Shown here: one piece after another, positions 25,844-34,929 of the stretch
Layout: each line of letters opens with the position of its first letter
Position numbering within the stretch: position 1 is the stretch's first letter
From: Natronorubrum bangense
GTDB lineage: Archaea; Halobacteriota; Halobacteria; Halobacteriales; Natrialbaceae
Assembly: GCF_004799645.1 (NCBI RefSeq)
Contig: NZ_CP031305.1
Location: 2,604,001-2,668,000 of the forward strand
Direction: 5' to 3'
Length of the DNA stretch: 64,000 nt
Position numbers and translations under genes: made by a program
The notes under the pieces: generated by a model
The model's input: the letters and a program-made list of their open reading frames with translations, nothing else
What the model was told of the DNA's origin: nothing
Database searches by the model: none

Positions 25844-27292
25844 CTAGTTCCCGTTTGACCCTTCGCTGCCATCGACGCCCATCGCGTCGAACAGCGTCCG
25901 CTTGACCGCCTCTTCAGTCAACTCGAGCAGTGTATCCCGGGTATCCTCCGAGATCTCGATGCCAGTGAAAATGCCGAGTGGGATCTCTGCACTGGCCTGT
26001 GTCGAGTGGCCTGCTGTCTCGCCCATCTCACCGTAGGCGTCCTCGAGCACTTTGCCGATGTTGATGCGGATGTCCTTCGAGCGCCCGGCGAGGAAGATGG
26101 TCTCATCGGCGATGCCGAAGACGGCAGTCGTCGTGACGCCCTCGAGATTGAGCAGGTGGCTCGCGGCCTGTGTCAGCGCCTCCCGATCACGGACCAGGCC
26201 CGCGTTGGAGACGAGGTGACTCCCCTGCACGTCGCGGTTGGCGATCGCTTCGGCGAGCACATCGAGCGTCTCGGGTGACATCGATGGCGACTCGACTTGT
26301 TCTAGGGTGTCGTGGTTCGCAAAGGGATACAGATAGGCCGCGGCGGTGAGGTCGGCGGGGGTTGTGTCGCGTTTGAAATCCAGCGTCTCTGCACGGATGC
26401 CATACAGCAGTGCCGTCGCGACTTCCTCGGAGACGTTCATGTCGAACTCCTGAATATATTTCGTCATGATCGTCGACGTCGAGGACATGTTGGGACGGAT
26501 GTCGACGAACTCGGGTTCGAACTCCACGTCGGATTCGTGGTGGTCGATCACGATGTCAACGGGGAGTTCCATCTCCGACGAGGTCGCGTGATCCACGAGC
26601 GCGACCGTATCGTACACCGATCGATCCTCGACTTCGTCCCACTGAACCAGATCGATCCCCAGCAGATTGACGAACGCGCGATTCTCCTGATGACCGACAT
26701 CGCCCAGATAGATGATGTCCGACTCGATTCCGAGGTGGTCGGCAATCGCCTGAAGCGCCGCCGCACTCGCGATCGAGTCCGGGTCCGGACTGTCCTGGGT
26801 GACGATCGCCAGCCGCTCGTCGGTCTCCTCTAACAACTGGGCGAGTTTGCCCGCGTTGTACTCGAGTTCACCCGACTCGAGGGCTCGAAGCGCCGATTCG
26901 GCGATCACCGACGACGGGTTGATGACGATGTCCGCGCCAAGTTCCTCGAGTTCGTCGCCGGAGACGGGATCGCTCGCGCGGGCGACGACGAACTGGGTGT
27001 TGTCGGCGGCGCGGATGTGTTCGACGGCGCGTTTGTTCGATTCGACATCCGAGGCAAGGATGAGGACGACGTCGCGGTCAGCGACGAGCTCAGCAGCCTC
27101 GGGCTCGCGGATGTCTGCGGTACGGGCGTCCAAGTCCTGATCGCGAAGCGACTCAACGCGGCTCTCGTCGCGGTCGATGATGCGGACGTCTTTGCCTTGT
27201 TCGACGAGCTCCTCGGCGACGGCGTAGCCAACGCTACCACAGCCCAAGATCGCGTAGTCAGAGATCGACGAGATCGTAACCCCCGTACTCAT
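25844..27292 (-). CDS. TrkA-N (NAD-binding) plus DHH/DHHA1 phosphoesterase-family protein
   Basis: A 482-residue fusion. The N-terminal 120 residues are a Rossmann RCK/TrkA-N domain (ILGCGSVGYAVAEEL, with the acidic end of the second strand at Asp40). The middle is a DHH domain with DSPDPDSIAS, LVDHATS and VIDHHES metal-binding motifs. The C-terminus is a DHHA1 substrate-binding domain. DHH proteins of this type hydrolyse oligonucleotides or cyclic dinucleotides (NrnA/RecJ-like); the TrkA-N domain suggests ligand control. I begin at MSTGVTIS (ending at 27292) rather than eight codons upstream. The substrate is not known. Confidence 0.87.
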   Translation of the reverse strand: MSTGVTISSISDYAILGCGSVGYAVAEELVEQGKDVRIIDRDESRVESLRDQDLDARTADIREPEAAELVADRDVVLILASDVESNKRAVEHIRAADNTQFVVARASDPVSGDELEELGADIVINPSSVIAESALRALESGELEYNAGKLAQLLEETDERLAIVTQDSPDPDSIASAAALQAIADHLGIESDIIYLGDVGHQENRAFVNLLGIDLVQWDEVEDRSVYDTVALVDHATSSEMELPVDIVIDHHESDVEFEPEFVDIRPNMSSTSTIMTKYIQEFDMNVSEEVATALLYGIRAETLDFKRDTTPADLTAAAYLYPFANHDTLEQVESPSMSPETLDVLAEAIANRDVQGSHLVSNAGLVRDREALTQAASHLLNLEGVTTTAVFGIADETIFLAGRSKDIRINIGKVLEDAYGEMGETAGHSTQASAEIPLGIFTGIEISEDTRDTLLELTEEAVKRTLFDAMGVDGSEGSNGN

Positions 27293-27463
27293 TGACCGAG
27301 TGGTCGGCCCGACCACACTTAACGCTCCCGAAGATTGTTACATCGCAACAGACGGTCTAGGTGACGGGAAAGACGTCCCAGATGTAGTAACGCCTGGTTC
27401 TCTCTGCCACAACGCCGACCAAGGGAAACGTATTTTAGGTCCCATCCGAAAGTCGAAGGTACA

Positions 27464-27537
27464 GGGCCGGTAGCTCAGTCCGGCAGAGCGTCTGACTCTT
27501 AATCAGACGGTCGCGTGTTCAAATCGCGCCCGGCCCG
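27464..27537 (+). tRNA. tRNA-Lys (anticodon CUU)
   Basis: A 74-base cloverleaf is visible. The acceptor stem GGGCCGG pairs with CCGGCCC and the discriminator is G. The D-arm is GCTC/GAGC and the anticodon stem TCTGA/TCAGA encloses loop CTCTTAA with anticodon CUU. The T-arm GCGTG/CGCGC contains one wobble pair and the loop TTCAAAT. CCA is not encoded. A TATA-like sequence (tattttagg, 27431-27439) lies about 30 bases upstream. The 3' 17 bases of this gene are the left attachment site of the island. Confidence 0.95.
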
Positions 27538-27540
27538 CTT
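27521..27540. repeat. Attachment site copy A (attL, within tRNA-Lys)
   Basis: AAATCGCGCCCGGCCCGCTT covers the T-loop-to-discriminator end of tRNA-Lys plus three bases. It is identical over 20 bases to 58937-58956. Recombination between the two would excise the island and leave the tRNA intact. Confidence 0.85.
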
Positions 27541-27787
27541 TCTTCCTTCACGACTTTGAGTCGCGCTACCCAGCAGACAGCGGGGCGATCGGCTTCGCGC
27601 CGACGTTATCCCCATTTTATTTGAGTCACTTAGTGAACGGCACTCGACGGCGTCTGGCATCTACAGTTTAGTTCTCGCGCGCAGACTTCATTCTGTTGAT
27701 TGCTAGCATTCATCTCTTTGGTCAACGGTGACTCTTATCATTTGACTATAACAAAAGTTTGTACAAAGTGGTTTTGTGTCTCCCACT

Positions 27788-27911
27788 CCGGCGAGTCCAC
27801 TACAATTTCACTCGTTTACAAATCGCCTGAAAGCGTCCGGTTTCACCACCCTAAGTCGGTACTGAGGGGGACAGTGAATCCGGCTACCACTCGGACTGTT
27901 ATCTGAGCGGA
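27788..27911. repeat. About 120-base repeat shared with 57461-57580
   Basis: The segment begins CCGGCGAGTCCAC and continues with interrupted identity through AGCGTCCGG and TGAATCC to TGT/GTCCG-like ends. The same order appears on the same strand at 57461-57580, near the right-end integrase. It supports common ancestry of the left remnant and the right end of the island. Confidence 0.65.
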
Positions 27912-28280
27912 CAGTATTGCATATATTTGCGTACTACTTCATTCTATCGGGGGCGACAACCGCGTGCGGGATACTACCCAAGAGACCTAAATTATCGGCA
28001 GAACTAATGCCACAAAGTTTCCCCATCTAATTTACTAAAAATGAATTATTTAGAGATGTAGTCGGTATTCTGCGAATCAAACATCTATTGTAGACTCACG
28101 ATCGGCTGTCTTGCATCAGCCGATCGATCGCCCGAACCGCCTAAGGATGTGTCCCACTGCTATATTTGACAAGTAGGCGACGACAATCGGGGATCCCCAA
28201 AAGCGGACGATCATGCGCTAGGCTGAGTTCAGATTACGTAGTAGTCTTGGGAGTGACTCGTCCATCAATGAGATAGAATG

Positions 28281-28472
28281 AAATCGCGCCCGGGCTGCTT
28301 TTCTTCGTTCTCAATCAGAGTCACGCTAACCAGATACGTCATGGGGTCAAGGTCCGTGCCGACGTTGTTCTCGTTCTATTTCGTTCGCTAAGTGAACGGC
28401 ACCTGACCACGTCTGGCATCTACCGTTAATTTATTTCACGTGACGATTTCGTTCCGTTGGTTGTTAGCATTC
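28281..28472. repeat. Attachment site copy B and duplicated element left end
   Basis: 28281-28293 repeats the tRNA-Lys 3' end (AAATCGCGCCCGG), and the following sequence to 28472 resembles the sequence following the real tRNA (27538-27711). Shared blocks include GCCGACGTT, AAGTGAACGGCAC-like, GTCTGGCATCTAC and TTAGCATTC. The roughly 190-base direct duplication means that two elements with the same left end integrated one after the other. Confidence 0.75.
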
Positions 28473-28861
28473 CACTGTATCAGCATGGGAGACGGTGAAG
28501 TATCAGACTTGTTAAGAAATACGATAATCATTCCCTGGTTGTGCGGATTGTGGAAAGTTGATCGATATCCTAGTCCTCATTGACTAGCGTAACTCCTCTA
28601 ATAAGATCTCAACTGAACTCTCTGATCGAAGATTACCCACTCCAACTTGAGTTATTCTGTTCTCTCGGATTGAAGTTGACACTGGTCTGCAACGCGTTCC
28701 GTATCGAACACGAATGTTTCCGTGACCTCATTAGGTACCTCTGTGGCGAGACAGAGTGGCGGAAAGATACAATCAACCCGTGACGGCATTAACTCGTATC
28801 ACCACACTTGCTACGAAGATATGGGAGAGAAATATCATGGTGAGATTTTCAAATCCCGAAT

Positions 28862-30481
28862 TTAGCGTGTCACTTGTTTGCCTAGCGTGAATACAAATAA
28901 TGCAACAAAGAATGGACCTAATAGGGACTCAAATGCCATGAGTAATGCCGACCAAAACGTTGCCGGAGAGTAAGAACTTGATCCAATTGTAGAGAATGTT
29001 AAAATGCTAAAATATAGGTTTGCTCCGACTACATCGATTATTATACTTGGATCAAGCGATCCATTGATATCGAAGGTAAGCTGACGACCTGATTCCGTCT
29101 CATGAACTCCTCCTAAAAGAGGGTACAGAATAAATCCAGAAATCAATGGAATACCAGCAGCCCATGCTGCTGCTTTCCACGGTTGTTCACCATATCCACA
29201 TGTTATGTCCAAAAATTTATTCTTCCATTGAGAAAGCTTCAAACGCCATTTCTCTCTAGTTCTTAATGTAGATGTTGAGAGATGATGAGCTCTTTTCTTT
29301 CTTTTAGCCCTCATCTCATTTATTAGAAACTGTGATGCCGATTGACTATCGCCTTGTCTGGAGGCTCTCTCTTTTGCCTTAATATATGTTTCTACGTTAT
29401 TTCTCATTTCGAAAGTGTGATCATACAGACTATGTGCTTTACCTGCTTCTGGCCCTGATATTTTTTCTTTTATATATGAATTCACAGTCTTATTATCTAT
29501 GGAGAAATTATGAAGTTGCCAATCTGCATTCCTGAGTTGATTGTGCATCTGCGTAAAATCGAAATCTGAATAATTTGTATCATTAAAATAAAAATCAGAA
29601 ACATTATTACTAGTAAATTCAAATCGGACATCCCCTAATGTGGATTGAGATAGGTCATATAGCGTTTTGGCCTTCTCTTGTTGTAAAAGCCTGCCTTTTT
29701 TCAGTTCCGAACGAAGAATCCTGACTAATCTATCTGAATTACCCTCGTTAAATACATGGATGTTTGATATATTGCAGTCAGATATATGGATTAGAAAATC
29801 GGTTAGAATACAATCCATTCTAAGTTCTTCATCTACTGAAACATCATTAAGAATAATAGATGTCCAAAATTCACAGTCCTTAAAAATCAGATTGCTCCTG
29901 AATTCCGATTCATTAATATTAATCAAGCCACCAAACCGCGATCCTGAAAAATCAACCTCTTCATCATAGACCCCCTTCAAATAACTATCTCCCCAAACAT
30001 CTGTATTTAAAATTTTAATTTCTTCTGACCAGTTTGATCCTGTGAAATGGAATCCTCCTTCTATAGTGCAATTACTGAATGATAATTCAATAGAGGTGTT
30101 AACGTCAATTATGTTGACGTGGCCAATAGTTCCACTTTCGATAGTGAAGTCATTGACAAAATCACAGTTACAAATACTCAATTTGTCATTGATAATTGGA
30201 TGTATGAGTTTAGAAGTATGAATTGACCTCTCTCCAATTTCCCTATCATTGAGGTCTATACTCTTGAATTTCGGTGCGAATATGTCCTTATCTTCACTCA
30301 GCAGATCAAGAAAGACTTCTTCTTCTGTCTGCTCATGGTATTCTGGCTCAGAATGGTATTTACAGTAATCACTATTATCTAAAGAATCCTTAGGACATGG
30401 AACTCTATCTTCGGTAATTGGTATAGTTCCCCGTTCATGACGCCACTTATCAGGCTGAAATACAGCTTCACACTCAGACAT
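28862..30481 (-). CDS. Pentapeptide-repeat-like membrane protein with ion-channel-like C-terminus
   Basis: A 539-residue protein. The N-terminus has a possible zinc-binding cluster (Cys4, Cys29, Cys40, His43). Residues about 70-340 contain irregular pentapeptide-type repeats (units such as VDFSGSRFGG and FDFTQMHNQL) expected to form a beta-solenoid. A charged helical region follows. The last 110 residues hold a membrane helix (about 437-460) and then a pore-helix-like segment, YFSILTFSTIG (Gly500), with a final membrane helix: the two-helix layout of potassium-channel pores. The selectivity motif is TIGSS instead of the canonical TVGYG. Similar proteins are suspected membrane effectors of defence systems; that role is an inference from context. 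Confidence 0.7.
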   Translation of the reverse strand: MSECEAVFQPDKWRHERGTIPITEDRVPCPKDSLDNSDYCKYHSEPEYHEQTEEEVFLDLLSEDKDIFAPKFKSIDLNDREIGERSIHTSKLIHPIINDKLSICNCDFVNDFTIESGTIGHVNIIDVNTSIELSFSNCTIEGGFHFTGSNWSEEIKILNTDVWGDSYLKGVYDEEVDFSGSRFGGLININESEFRSNLIFKDCEFWTSIILNDVSVDEELRMDCILTDFLIHISDCNISNIHVFNEGNSDRLVRILRSELKKGRLLQQEKAKTLYDLSQSTLGDVRFEFTSNNVSDFYFNDTNYSDFDFTQMHNQLRNADWQLHNFSIDNKTVNSYIKEKISGPEAGKAHSLYDHTFEMRNNVETYIKAKERASRQGDSQSASQFLINEMRAKRKKRAHHLSTSTLRTREKWRLKLSQWKNKFLDITCGYGEQPWKAAAWAAGIPLISGFILYPLLGGVHETESGRQLTFDINGSLDPSIIIDVVGANLYFSILTFSTIGSSSYSPATFWSALLMAFESLLGPFFVALFVFTLGKQVTR

Positions 30482-31118
30482 TAGGATATCAGTAGTATCA
30501 TTTTTATATTAACTTTCGGAATAAGATGGGACTGTTATGGCGATCGTGATCGTCAAAAACGAGCGATCGAACTTACTAGCAAAGTTGCAGCAAGCGAGGG
30601 TCTGACGCTTGAACATATAGCTCATACTTAACATCTCGACAACTGACAAACTGGCTGGTGTGTCATGGTATCCGTCGCCAGATCACGTGTCACAGGCGAC
30701 CTTCTGAACTCGCCTCTCTTCCCGTACCATACCCCCGACATTGTTCCGACGTCAGTGTCGACGATGTCTTCGGGAACGAAATCAACTGCTTCGTGCGATC
30801 AGATCCTGCTGCGAGCTCTGAGTGCAATTACGATCCGCTGCTATGTTCCGTCGGTCGCCTTGAGAAGTGCTGTCACTTCGCCTTAACTGAGCTACATCTT
30901 CACCAAGTCGTACTTCTCGTGCTGTGGCAGATTCATACTGGTCACGATGACCACATATCGGCCAAAGACCGCCAGCAATCTAGGATCTTACCACCGATCA
31001 AGGATCGATCATGGTGATTCTGTGCGGGACTACCGCAATTCTCGGATCCGACCACCACGGCAAGTACGTCTATGAATATAGCGTTGGAGTCATGCAGCAG
31101 GCAGACACAAAACCAATA
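30482..31118. other. Intergenic region without a convincing gene
   Basis: These 637 bases separate the divergent pentapeptide and 31119 genes. Open frames at 30658 and 30665 (+) overlap each other in different frames and have no family resemblance or halophile-like acidity. No repeat or RNA is recognised; it may contain decayed coding sequence. Confidence 0.45.
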
Positions 31119-31379
31119 ATGGAAGATATTCCGCAACCGTCGAGTGATTCTTACTCAATCGGTGATCGGGTCCGAATCTATATCGGTTCTGACGATTCAG
31201 ATTCAAGATATCATGGGAAAGTCTGTGAGATTGTCAAAGTACTCAAAGACGATCTTGATGCAGAAACTGGTCGAACCATAGATGCGTACTCGTACATTCT
31301 TCGAGATATAGAATCCAACAAGGAGCTTCCAATCTCATTTCGCCATCACGACTTGGTACCAACTAGTGACGGTCAGTAG
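31119..31379 (+). CDS. Small conserved haloarchaeal protein of unknown function
   Basis: An 86-residue protein from the ATG at 31119; an in-frame ATG at 31092 is possible. The core is IGDRVRIYIGSDDSDSRYHGKVCEI followed by YSYILRD and ELPISFRHHDLVP, which looks like a small SH3- or KOW-like beta barrel. I recognise the core as recurrent in haloarchaeal genomes, often in accessory regions, without a known function. It precedes the DUF2971-type gene by 11 bases, so the two may be co-transcribed. Confidence 0.6.
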   Translation: MEDIPQPSSDSYSIGDRVRIYIGSDDSDSRYHGKVCEIVKVLKDDLDAETGRTIDAYSYILRDIESNKELPISFRHHDLVPTSDGQ

Positions 31380-31390
31380 TTGCGACGACG

Positions 31391-32467
31391 TTGTTGAAAC
31401 TCTCAACAGATGACAGGAGCTGGCTGCTGAATACAGAGAATGAGTTCAGCACAGCACCCGTTTTATTTCGCACTACTAATTCAGAACTATCTGAAAGAGA
31501 ACGTACATACTTAGCGAGTCGGCATGTCCGAGATCATCTGGTTGCTATACATTCCTCTCAGTACATTCTCTCACAAATCCCATATTCAATAGAGATAGGA
31601 ACCATAATAGGGCAAACTGGATGTACTTTAATATTTGATCGGAGAGTATACCTGTGTATGAGTGATCCTACCGATGGCGAATTTATGTCATTGAACGAGG
31701 TGACAGTCAGTGGTGATAGTGATGACCGCACTTTCTCTTTCAATAATTGGAAACCAAAATCACCAGCTATTGATAAGGATGTTTGGAGGTATCGATGTTT
31801 AGAACACTACACATCGATATTAGATCAACAATGCCTTTGGTTTTCACGTCCCGACCAATTTGATGATCCATTTGAAGGATCTCTTCCTCGGAAAAATATT
31901 GAAGAACGACGCGACAAATATTCATCATTTGTGAAAAAGGATCGTTCTGCGTTTCGTTATATATACCGTTTTGTGACATATTTGAATTGTTGGTATAGTG
32001 AAGAGCACGAATCAGATGCTATGTGGCGACTTTATTCTGATGAAGGTAATGCATTAGCAATTAAATCTACACCTTCGAAAATTGAAGAATCTATAAATGC
32101 TCCTGATGAATTGATATTTGGGGAGGTAGATTATCGTAATTACGATACCTTCAAAATTGAAACTGAAAACCCAATAGCCCCATTGTTTTATAAACGGAAC
32201 GCTTTTGAATTTGAGAAGGAATTTAGGCTGCTCACTCACTATCATAGTAGTGATCTCCCAGGCAGCATGTCTGGAGAAATTAAAGAAATACAACCAGAAG
32301 GCATCCCTGTTCCAGTTGATGTTGAGAAGATGATTGAGGAAGTGATTATCTCCCCAACTTCCTCAGAGGAATTTATAAATAATGTAGAATCAATAACTGA
32401 AGAATATGGATATGATATAACTATAAACTCATCAGATCTATTAAATAAAGAATATGCATTTTTCTAA
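31391..32467 (+). CDS. DUF2971-type protein
   Basis: A 358-residue frame beginning with TTG; later in-frame ATGs at about 31658 and 31688 are alternatives. Residues from about 128 onward match the DUF2971 pattern: a YRCLEHYTSIL strand-helix, LWFSRPDQFDDPFEG, NCWYSEEHESDAMWRLY and a C-terminal EVIISP strand. DUF2971 proteins are common in defence islands and mobile elements, but their activity is unsettled. Codon use is A+T-rich as in other island genes. The N-terminal 90 residues have no recognised domain, and the exact start is uncertain. Confidence 0.65.
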   Translation: MLKLSTDDRSWLLNTENEFSTAPVLFRTTNSELSERERTYLASRHVRDHLVAIHSSQYILSQIPYSIEIGTIIGQTGCTLIFDRRVYLCMSDPTDGEFMSLNEVTVSGDSDDRTFSFNNWKPKSPAIDKDVWRYRCLEHYTSILDQQCLWFSRPDQFDDPFEGSLPRKNIEERRDKYSSFVKKDRSAFRYIYRFVTYLNCWYSEEHESDAMWRLYSDEGNALAIKSTPSKIEESINAPDELIFGEVDYRNYDTFKIETENPIAPLFYKRNAFEFEKEFRLLTHYHSSDLPGSMSGEIKEIQPEGIPVPVDVEKMIEEVIISPTSSEEFINNVESITEEYGYDITINSSDLLNKEYAFF

Positions 32468-33484
32468 TGGACGTATAGTAGGTCAGACCATATATTGAAC
32501 TCGTATTATTGAATCCACGTCGTAGTCAGTACAGGGAATCTACTGACCGATCGCCACTTTCGTAGATTGAGCCGAAGCTTGTGCTGCATTCGCGCCCTGT
32601 ATTCAGCACGACTTGCTGGACGTAATCTGGACCCGATAGAAACTTCAGTGGGATCTTCGCGACGAGTGTGTGACAGACCTCGTGTCTTCTCGAGCGACCC
32701 AGACAATAGTTCTCTTGGAGTCAACGCTGAGTTCGACCTTTGCGTTCGGAACTCAATCGCTCTGTCGAAGATCTTCTCCTCTACTCTCGTCGAGCCAGAG
32801 AGGACGATCAAGACTACGATCTCGGTATTAGATTGAATCACTTCTCCAATCCTATATAAACAATCAAACAATTTATATCTCAGATGGTTTTGATGGAGAC
32901 GTAGTGTGCTTATCATCTATCAACGGGCTGTTCTGTCATTGTCAGCATAACGTTTAAGCTGGTAGAGCGCATACGTATAGTCGCATACGAATTTCTCACC
33001 CGGAAGCCATTACGCCTCTTCCGTCCCGTCGGAATGCCGCAGTAAGTCACCAACGCCAAAAGCTCTCTCATCCACTGGGTGTCAGAGCTACGGACACAAC
33101 CGGAGTAGGGAATTTTCCCAAAATACTGGAGACAGTAGCACTCGACCGAGGGTTCGGCTCATTTGATTATGAGGATCAGCGTACTGTTGATCGATGGACG
33201 GTGTGGTACGTGAGGGTCGTGAAATCCATCTGGACGAGTTTGCAGCTGTCCTGAACGAACACGTATTGTGTTGTAGTGGGCGTCGTTCTTCTAAAATTGT
33301 ACGGCTCCGCACAGCAAACGACTCGAAGAAATATTCTATCGAATATTTCCGAGTCTTGACTCACGTTTTCTTTCTTGCCGAAAGAAAACGATCGTCGAAA
33401 CCGCAGAAGGATGGGTTCCCAGGAGGGTTGAACAGCTCCGCAGCAGACTATAGTAGTTCGAAAACCATCCGTTGATTTCAACTG
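32468..33484. other. Thousand-base gap, probably decayed sequence, with two strong hairpins
   Basis: Open frames here (for example 32506-32916 on the minus strand) look like by-products of composition. The one clear feature is the pair of hairpins at 33320-33390, listed separately. An IS5-family element interrupts the right end at 33485. Confidence 0.45.
33320..33390. repeat. Two adjacent near-perfect hairpins
   Basis: Hairpin 1 pairs GACTCG (33320-33325) with CGAGTC (33350-33355) and GAAATATTC (33328-33336) with GAATATTTC (33341-33349). It has a TATC loop and only a 2-base bulge. After 8 bases hairpin 2 pairs 33364-33374 perfectly with 33380-33390 (11 bp) around a 5-base loop. Neither is followed by a gene within 100 bases. 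The role is unknown. Confidence 0.7.
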
Positions 33485-34553
33485 GAGCGTGTCATAGAAT
33501 CCAACTCATAGCTTGAGCATCTCACGTCCCGGACCGTGTCCTCGCTCGTAGTTGGTGATTGCAATGACGATCCGAAGACACAGCGCAACGAACACTTCTG
33601 TTCGTGCGTGGACGCGGCCTCGGGCGCAAACGTGCCCGAGGCCGCAGTCCTTGACTGCATCGTTGGTTCGTTCGACTCCTGTCCGGTTGTTGTACGTCTC
33701 GTCCAGAATGGATTGTTTCAGCTGAACGTCCTCGCTGTGTTCCTCGATTCGGTCTTCGACCCTGTACTCGATGTTTTTCGGGTCGTCAGTGTTTCGCGGA
33801 TTATATGGTGCGATTGGTACGACTCCCGCGGCCAGCAGGTGGTCGTGCCAATCGAGGATGTCGTAGGCACTGTCTCCAAGCATCCAGATCGGTGTATCGA
33901 CGGCGAGCGCGTCACGGGTGACGCGCATCGCCGTCTCTTGGTCTGCTTGTTTGGCCTGGGTGAACTCCGCCGCGATCGGGATCTTTGTGCCGGTTGAGAC
34001 GATCGTACAACCGAAGCCGTAGTAGTACTCTTCGGCTGTTGGATCGTAGTTCCATGAGGCAGCGTCGTTGTACTGGATCGCTTCGACGTGGGTCGAATCG
34101 ATGGAGTACGTCGAGTCGAGCAGGCCGCGGGCGGCGGCCTGCTCGACGAGCCTGTCGAAGACGTCGTCGATGACGTGTTCGAGGTCGGTGAGAAACCGAT
34201 CAATCGTGTCTCTCGATGGCGGTTTCTCAAGTCCGCAGTAATACCAAGCGAGGCCGTGCTGGAGTTCTCGTGCAACCGGTCGTGTGCCGTAGATATCCTT
34301 GTAGTAGCAGTGCAGAAAGCCGCGAAAGAGGTCTGGTGGCTGGTGAACTCGTGTTCGCCCCCTCGAAGCGGGGGCGAACACGTCGTACTCCAGTAGAAAC
34401 TCGAACTCAAGGTGCTTGAACAGCGGTACTGTCTCGGTAGCCGCGACATTCAAGAAGTCGTCTACCGAAGCTACGTCTTGCAGGGTTGCGCTGGTGCTGG
34501 ACACACTTTCCGCACCCTGCTGCTTCGTACGTGACGCTTTCTATGACACGCTC
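33485..34553 (-). mobile_element. IS5-family insertion sequence (ISH1-like), complete
   Basis: The element is 1069 bases long. It has terminal inverted repeats GAGCGTGTCATAGAA (33485-33499 and, inverted, 34539-34553). An 8-base target duplication TTCAACTG lies at 33477-33484 and 34554-34561. The duplication is perfect, so the insertion is recent. Size and 8-base duplication agree with ISH1-type elements. Confidence 0.88.
33506..34504 (-). CDS. IS5-family transposase
   Basis: A 332-residue DDE transposase that fills the element. Likely catalytic residues are Asp136 (SIDSTHV), Asp211 (LGDSAYD) and Glu279 (GVERTND). The frame is intact with no stop or shift. Its GC content is higher than that of the surrounding island genes, suggesting it arrived separately from the chromosome or from another replicon. 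Confidence 0.92.
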   Translation of the reverse strand: MSSTSATLQDVASVDDFLNVAATETVPLFKHLEFEFLLEYDVFAPASRGRTRVHQPPDLFRGFLHCYYKDIYGTRPVARELQHGLAWYYCGLEKPPSRDTIDRFLTDLEHVIDDVFDRLVEQAAARGLLDSTYSIDSTHVEAIQYNDAASWNYDPTAEEYYYGFGCTIVSTGTKIPIAAEFTQAKQADQETAMRVTRDALAVDTPIWMLGDSAYDILDWHDHLLAAGVVPIAPYNPRNTDDPKNIEYRVEDRIEEHSEDVQLKQSILDETYNNRTGVERTNDAVKDCGLGHVCARGRVHARTEVFVALCLRIVIAITNYERGHGPGREMLKL

Positions 34554-34929
34554 TTCAACTGAATAATAGACTACTCGTTCCGTGTTACGTTTCTACGGTA
34601 CGAGAAGTGGTTGCTTCCAACTCAGCATATTTTTCTAGTACGAGTTTGTCCGCGCCGACTGGATACCCGATTGGCTATGACAGCGTCAACGTCAGCCTCA
34701 AGTGAGGTCGTTTTGCGCCGATTAATTGATTTAACCAACAATCACAATCGTAGTCTACTGTGTTGGTTAAATTCGAACGGATCCCACACTTCACGACTAA
34801 TAACATCGAGGTTCATTTTGAACAGGACTGGATCTACAACGAGTGCGATCACTTTCCTAGCGACACGAGTATCCAATTCGATTCATTATCCTGCTAAATG
34901 ACACAGCCCTGAAGATGGTACAGTCGTGA
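34554..34929. other. Intergenic region without a convincing gene
   Basis: These 376 bases lie between the IS5-family element and the HEPN-like gene. A + strand frame from 34611 is serine/threonine-rich and not acidic, and I do not believe it. No RNA or repeat is recognised. Confidence 0.4.

Larger units (their letters stand above)
27538..28861. other. Left-end region with remnant of an earlier integrated element, no convincing gene
   Basis: These 1324 bases hold no protein I trust. Short open frames at 27700 and 28580 lack recognisable similarity, and the second needs a TTG start. The region is built from duplicated pieces: 27521-27711 resembles 28281-28472, and 27788-27911 resembles 57461-57580. 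I read it as the degraded end of a related element sitting between the tRNA and the present island. Confidence 0.6.

Noticed and set aside
27700..27906. 68-residue frame in the left remnant
   Set aside because: It overlaps the duplicated 120-base segment whose other copy at 57461-57580 does not preserve the frame, and the composition is not halophile-like.
28580..28783. 67-residue frame with TTG start
   Set aside because: No similarity recognised, weak start, isolated in a decayed region.
32506..32916. 136-residue minus-strand frame
   Set aside because: Basic, serine/arginine-rich, overlapped by another frame on the + strand; no family features.
33176..33481. 101-residue minus-strand frame over the twin hairpins
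   Set aside because: The hairpins dominate the sequence and the translation is not acidic or family-like.
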